Notes under the pieces: model-generated
Told to the model about the DNA's origin: nothing
Databases searched by the model: none
Seen by the model: the letters and a program-made list of their open reading frames with translations, nothing else
Made by a program: the position numbers and the translations under genes
Assembly: GCF_002155425.1 (NCBI RefSeq)
Contig: NZ_MUYG01000009.1
Location: 124,001 to 188,000 of the forward strand
Direction of reading: 5' to 3'
Length of the DNA stretch: 64,000 nt
Source of the DNA: Erythrobacter donghaensis
GTDB lineage: Bacteria; Pseudomonadota; Alphaproteobacteria; Sphingomonadales; Sphingomonadaceae
Shown: piece by piece, positions 63,235-64,000 of the stretch
Layout: every line of letters starts with the position of its first letter
How positions within the stretch are numbered: position 1 is the first letter of the stretch

Positions 63235-64000
63235 ATGTTCCCCAGACTTCTGTTTTCCGTCGCCCTGTCGGTCGCGCTCGCGACCGGCGTTCTCGTGCCC
63301 GCGGTGCAGGCACAGGTGGCCGATGCCGCCCCGGTTCTGCCCGCCGTTCCTACCGCCGATGAAGCCCCGGTCGCGCTGCTGATCGATCTCGGCAGCGGGC
63401 AGGTGCTCCATGCGCGCAACCCAGACCGGCGCTTCATGCCCGCCTCGGTCACCAAGGTGATGACGCTCTACCTCGCCTTCGAGCTGATCGCGCAGCGCAA
63501 GCTCGACCCCGCGCAGGTCTTCGTCATGAGCCCCGCGGTCGCGCGCGACTGGCGGCGCAAGGGGTCGACCATGTTCCTCGATGCGGGCGAGCGGGTGCGG
63601 GTCGACGATCTGCTGCTCGGCATCGCCAATGTCTCGGCCAATGACGGCGCGGCCGTGCTGGCCGAAGGGCAGGCCGGCTCGGTCCCGGCATGGACCGCGA
63701 TGATGAACCGCACCGCGCTCGATCTGGGGATGATCGGAAGCCATTTCGGCACCCCCAACGGTTTCCCCGACGAAGGACGCACCTTCACCACCGCCACCGA
63801 TCTGGTGACGCTGGCGCGCGCGATGATCACCCGTCACCCCGACAAGTTCGGCTATTATGTCGGCCGCATGGGGTTTGATTACAAAGGCATAGCGCAGATC
63901 AATCACGATCCGATGATCGGACGGGTTCCGGGGGCGGATGGGATCAAGACCGGGTTCACCAATGAATCGGGCTTCTCCTATCTCGGCACCGTCAGGCGCG
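63235..64000 (+). CDS. dacF: D-alanyl-D-alanine carboxypeptidase, cut by window end
   Basis: A low-molecular-weight penicillin-binding protein that removes the last D-Ala of the wall peptide. The first 255 residues are present. It has a signal peptide (MFPRLLFSVALSVALATGVL), the SxxK nucleophile in PASVTKVMTLY, the SxN motif in NVSANDGAAVL and the KTG motif in DGIKTGFTNES, so the whole catalytic domain is in the window and only the C-terminal domain is missing. AGGGG at 63226-63230 lies just before ATG 63235. It follows the transglycosylase on the same strand and fits with it in cell-wall turnover. Confidence 0.9.
   Translation, partial: MFPRLLFSVALSVALATGVLVPAVQAQVADAAPVLPAVPTADEAPVALLIDLGSGQVLHARNPDRRFMPASVTKVMTLYLAFELIAQRKLDPAQVFVMSPAVARDWRRKGSTMFLDAGERVRVDDLLLGIANVSANDGAAVLAEGQAGSVPAWTAMMNRTALDLGMIGSHFGTPNGFPDEGRTFTTATDLVTLARAMITRHPDKFGYYVGRMGFDYKGIAQINHDPMIGRVPGADGIKTGFTNESGFSYLGTVRR

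Overview
This is a GC-rich window with almost no spare DNA (no gap above about 270 bases). It comes from an alphaproteobacterium, most probably Sphingomonadales, family Erythrobacteraceae (Erythrobacter/Porphyrobacter-like). The organism call is inference. It rests on codon bias and gene content: RpoH-type dnaK promoter, pyruvate dehydrogenase E2 and lpd genes without E1 genes beside them, an XRE/hotdog gene inside that cluster, DUF817, DUF1343, DUF6445, PhaR, a DnaK-DnaJ/HrcA-GrpE set and typical sphingomonad palindromes. I see no insertion sequence, prophage, CRISPR array or rRNA. The window is a chromosomal core stretch with small lineage-specific insertions.

Layout. 0-3 kb: hisI, then a MerR regulator with two operator-like repeats, then a 601-aa acyl-CoA dehydrogenase. 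3-9 kb: a Pro/Ala-rich small protein, an exported M20 peptidase, an MFS exporter translationally coupled to cysK, a PilZ protein and tyrS. 9-14 kb: DOMON-like protein, TspO, a DUF1343/NamZ-type hydrolase, a second MFS carrier and DUF817. 13.6-20.3 kb: envelope and signalling block with three small secreted or lipoproteins, a VWA protein, a soluble chemoreceptor, an L,D-transpeptidase, a TM2 protein and a MoxR ATPase. 20-28 kb: serine hydrolase, parE, LpoA-like lipoprotein, rsmI-yraN-gshB and dedA. 28-35 kb: xerC-hemW, CAP protein, rph/ycxB-like/rdgB and hrcA-grpE. 35-40 kb: HExxH metallopeptidase, PCu(A)C chaperone and dnaK-dnaJ. 40-49 kb: patatin, radA-cvpA-IscU-like, MHS transporter, alr and phaR. 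49-57 kb: proS, M28 peptidase, rnr and a universal stress protein. 55.6-61 kb: pdhC, an XRE-hotdog fusion, lpd, a methyltransferase and an aspartyl beta-hydroxylase. 61-64 kb: a TonB-domain protein, tRNA-Ser(UGA) with a truncated copy upstream, a lytic transglycosylase and a D,D-carboxypeptidase cut by the window end.

Most genes look translationally coupled (ATGA, GTGA, TGATG or TTGA overlaps), and several convergent pairs share stop-codon bases. The functional themes are protein folding (hrcA-grpE, dnaK-dnaJ), cell-wall turnover (NamZ-like, L,D-transpeptidase, LpoA-like, MltB, DacF) and central carbon metabolism (E2, E3, acyl-CoA dehydrogenase).

The strongest candidate for something undescribed is the gene at 57046-57660. 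It joins an XRE-type helix-turn-helix of markedly lower GC to a YciA-like hotdog domain in which the usual catalytic Asp is Ala, and it lies between the E2 and E3 genes of pyruvate dehydrogenase. The architecture resembles the logic of FapR (HTH plus catalytically dead hotdog that senses malonyl-CoA) and suggests an acyl-CoA-sensing repressor. The E2 gene next to it carries two E3-binding domains separated by a linker encoded by two palindromic hairpins.
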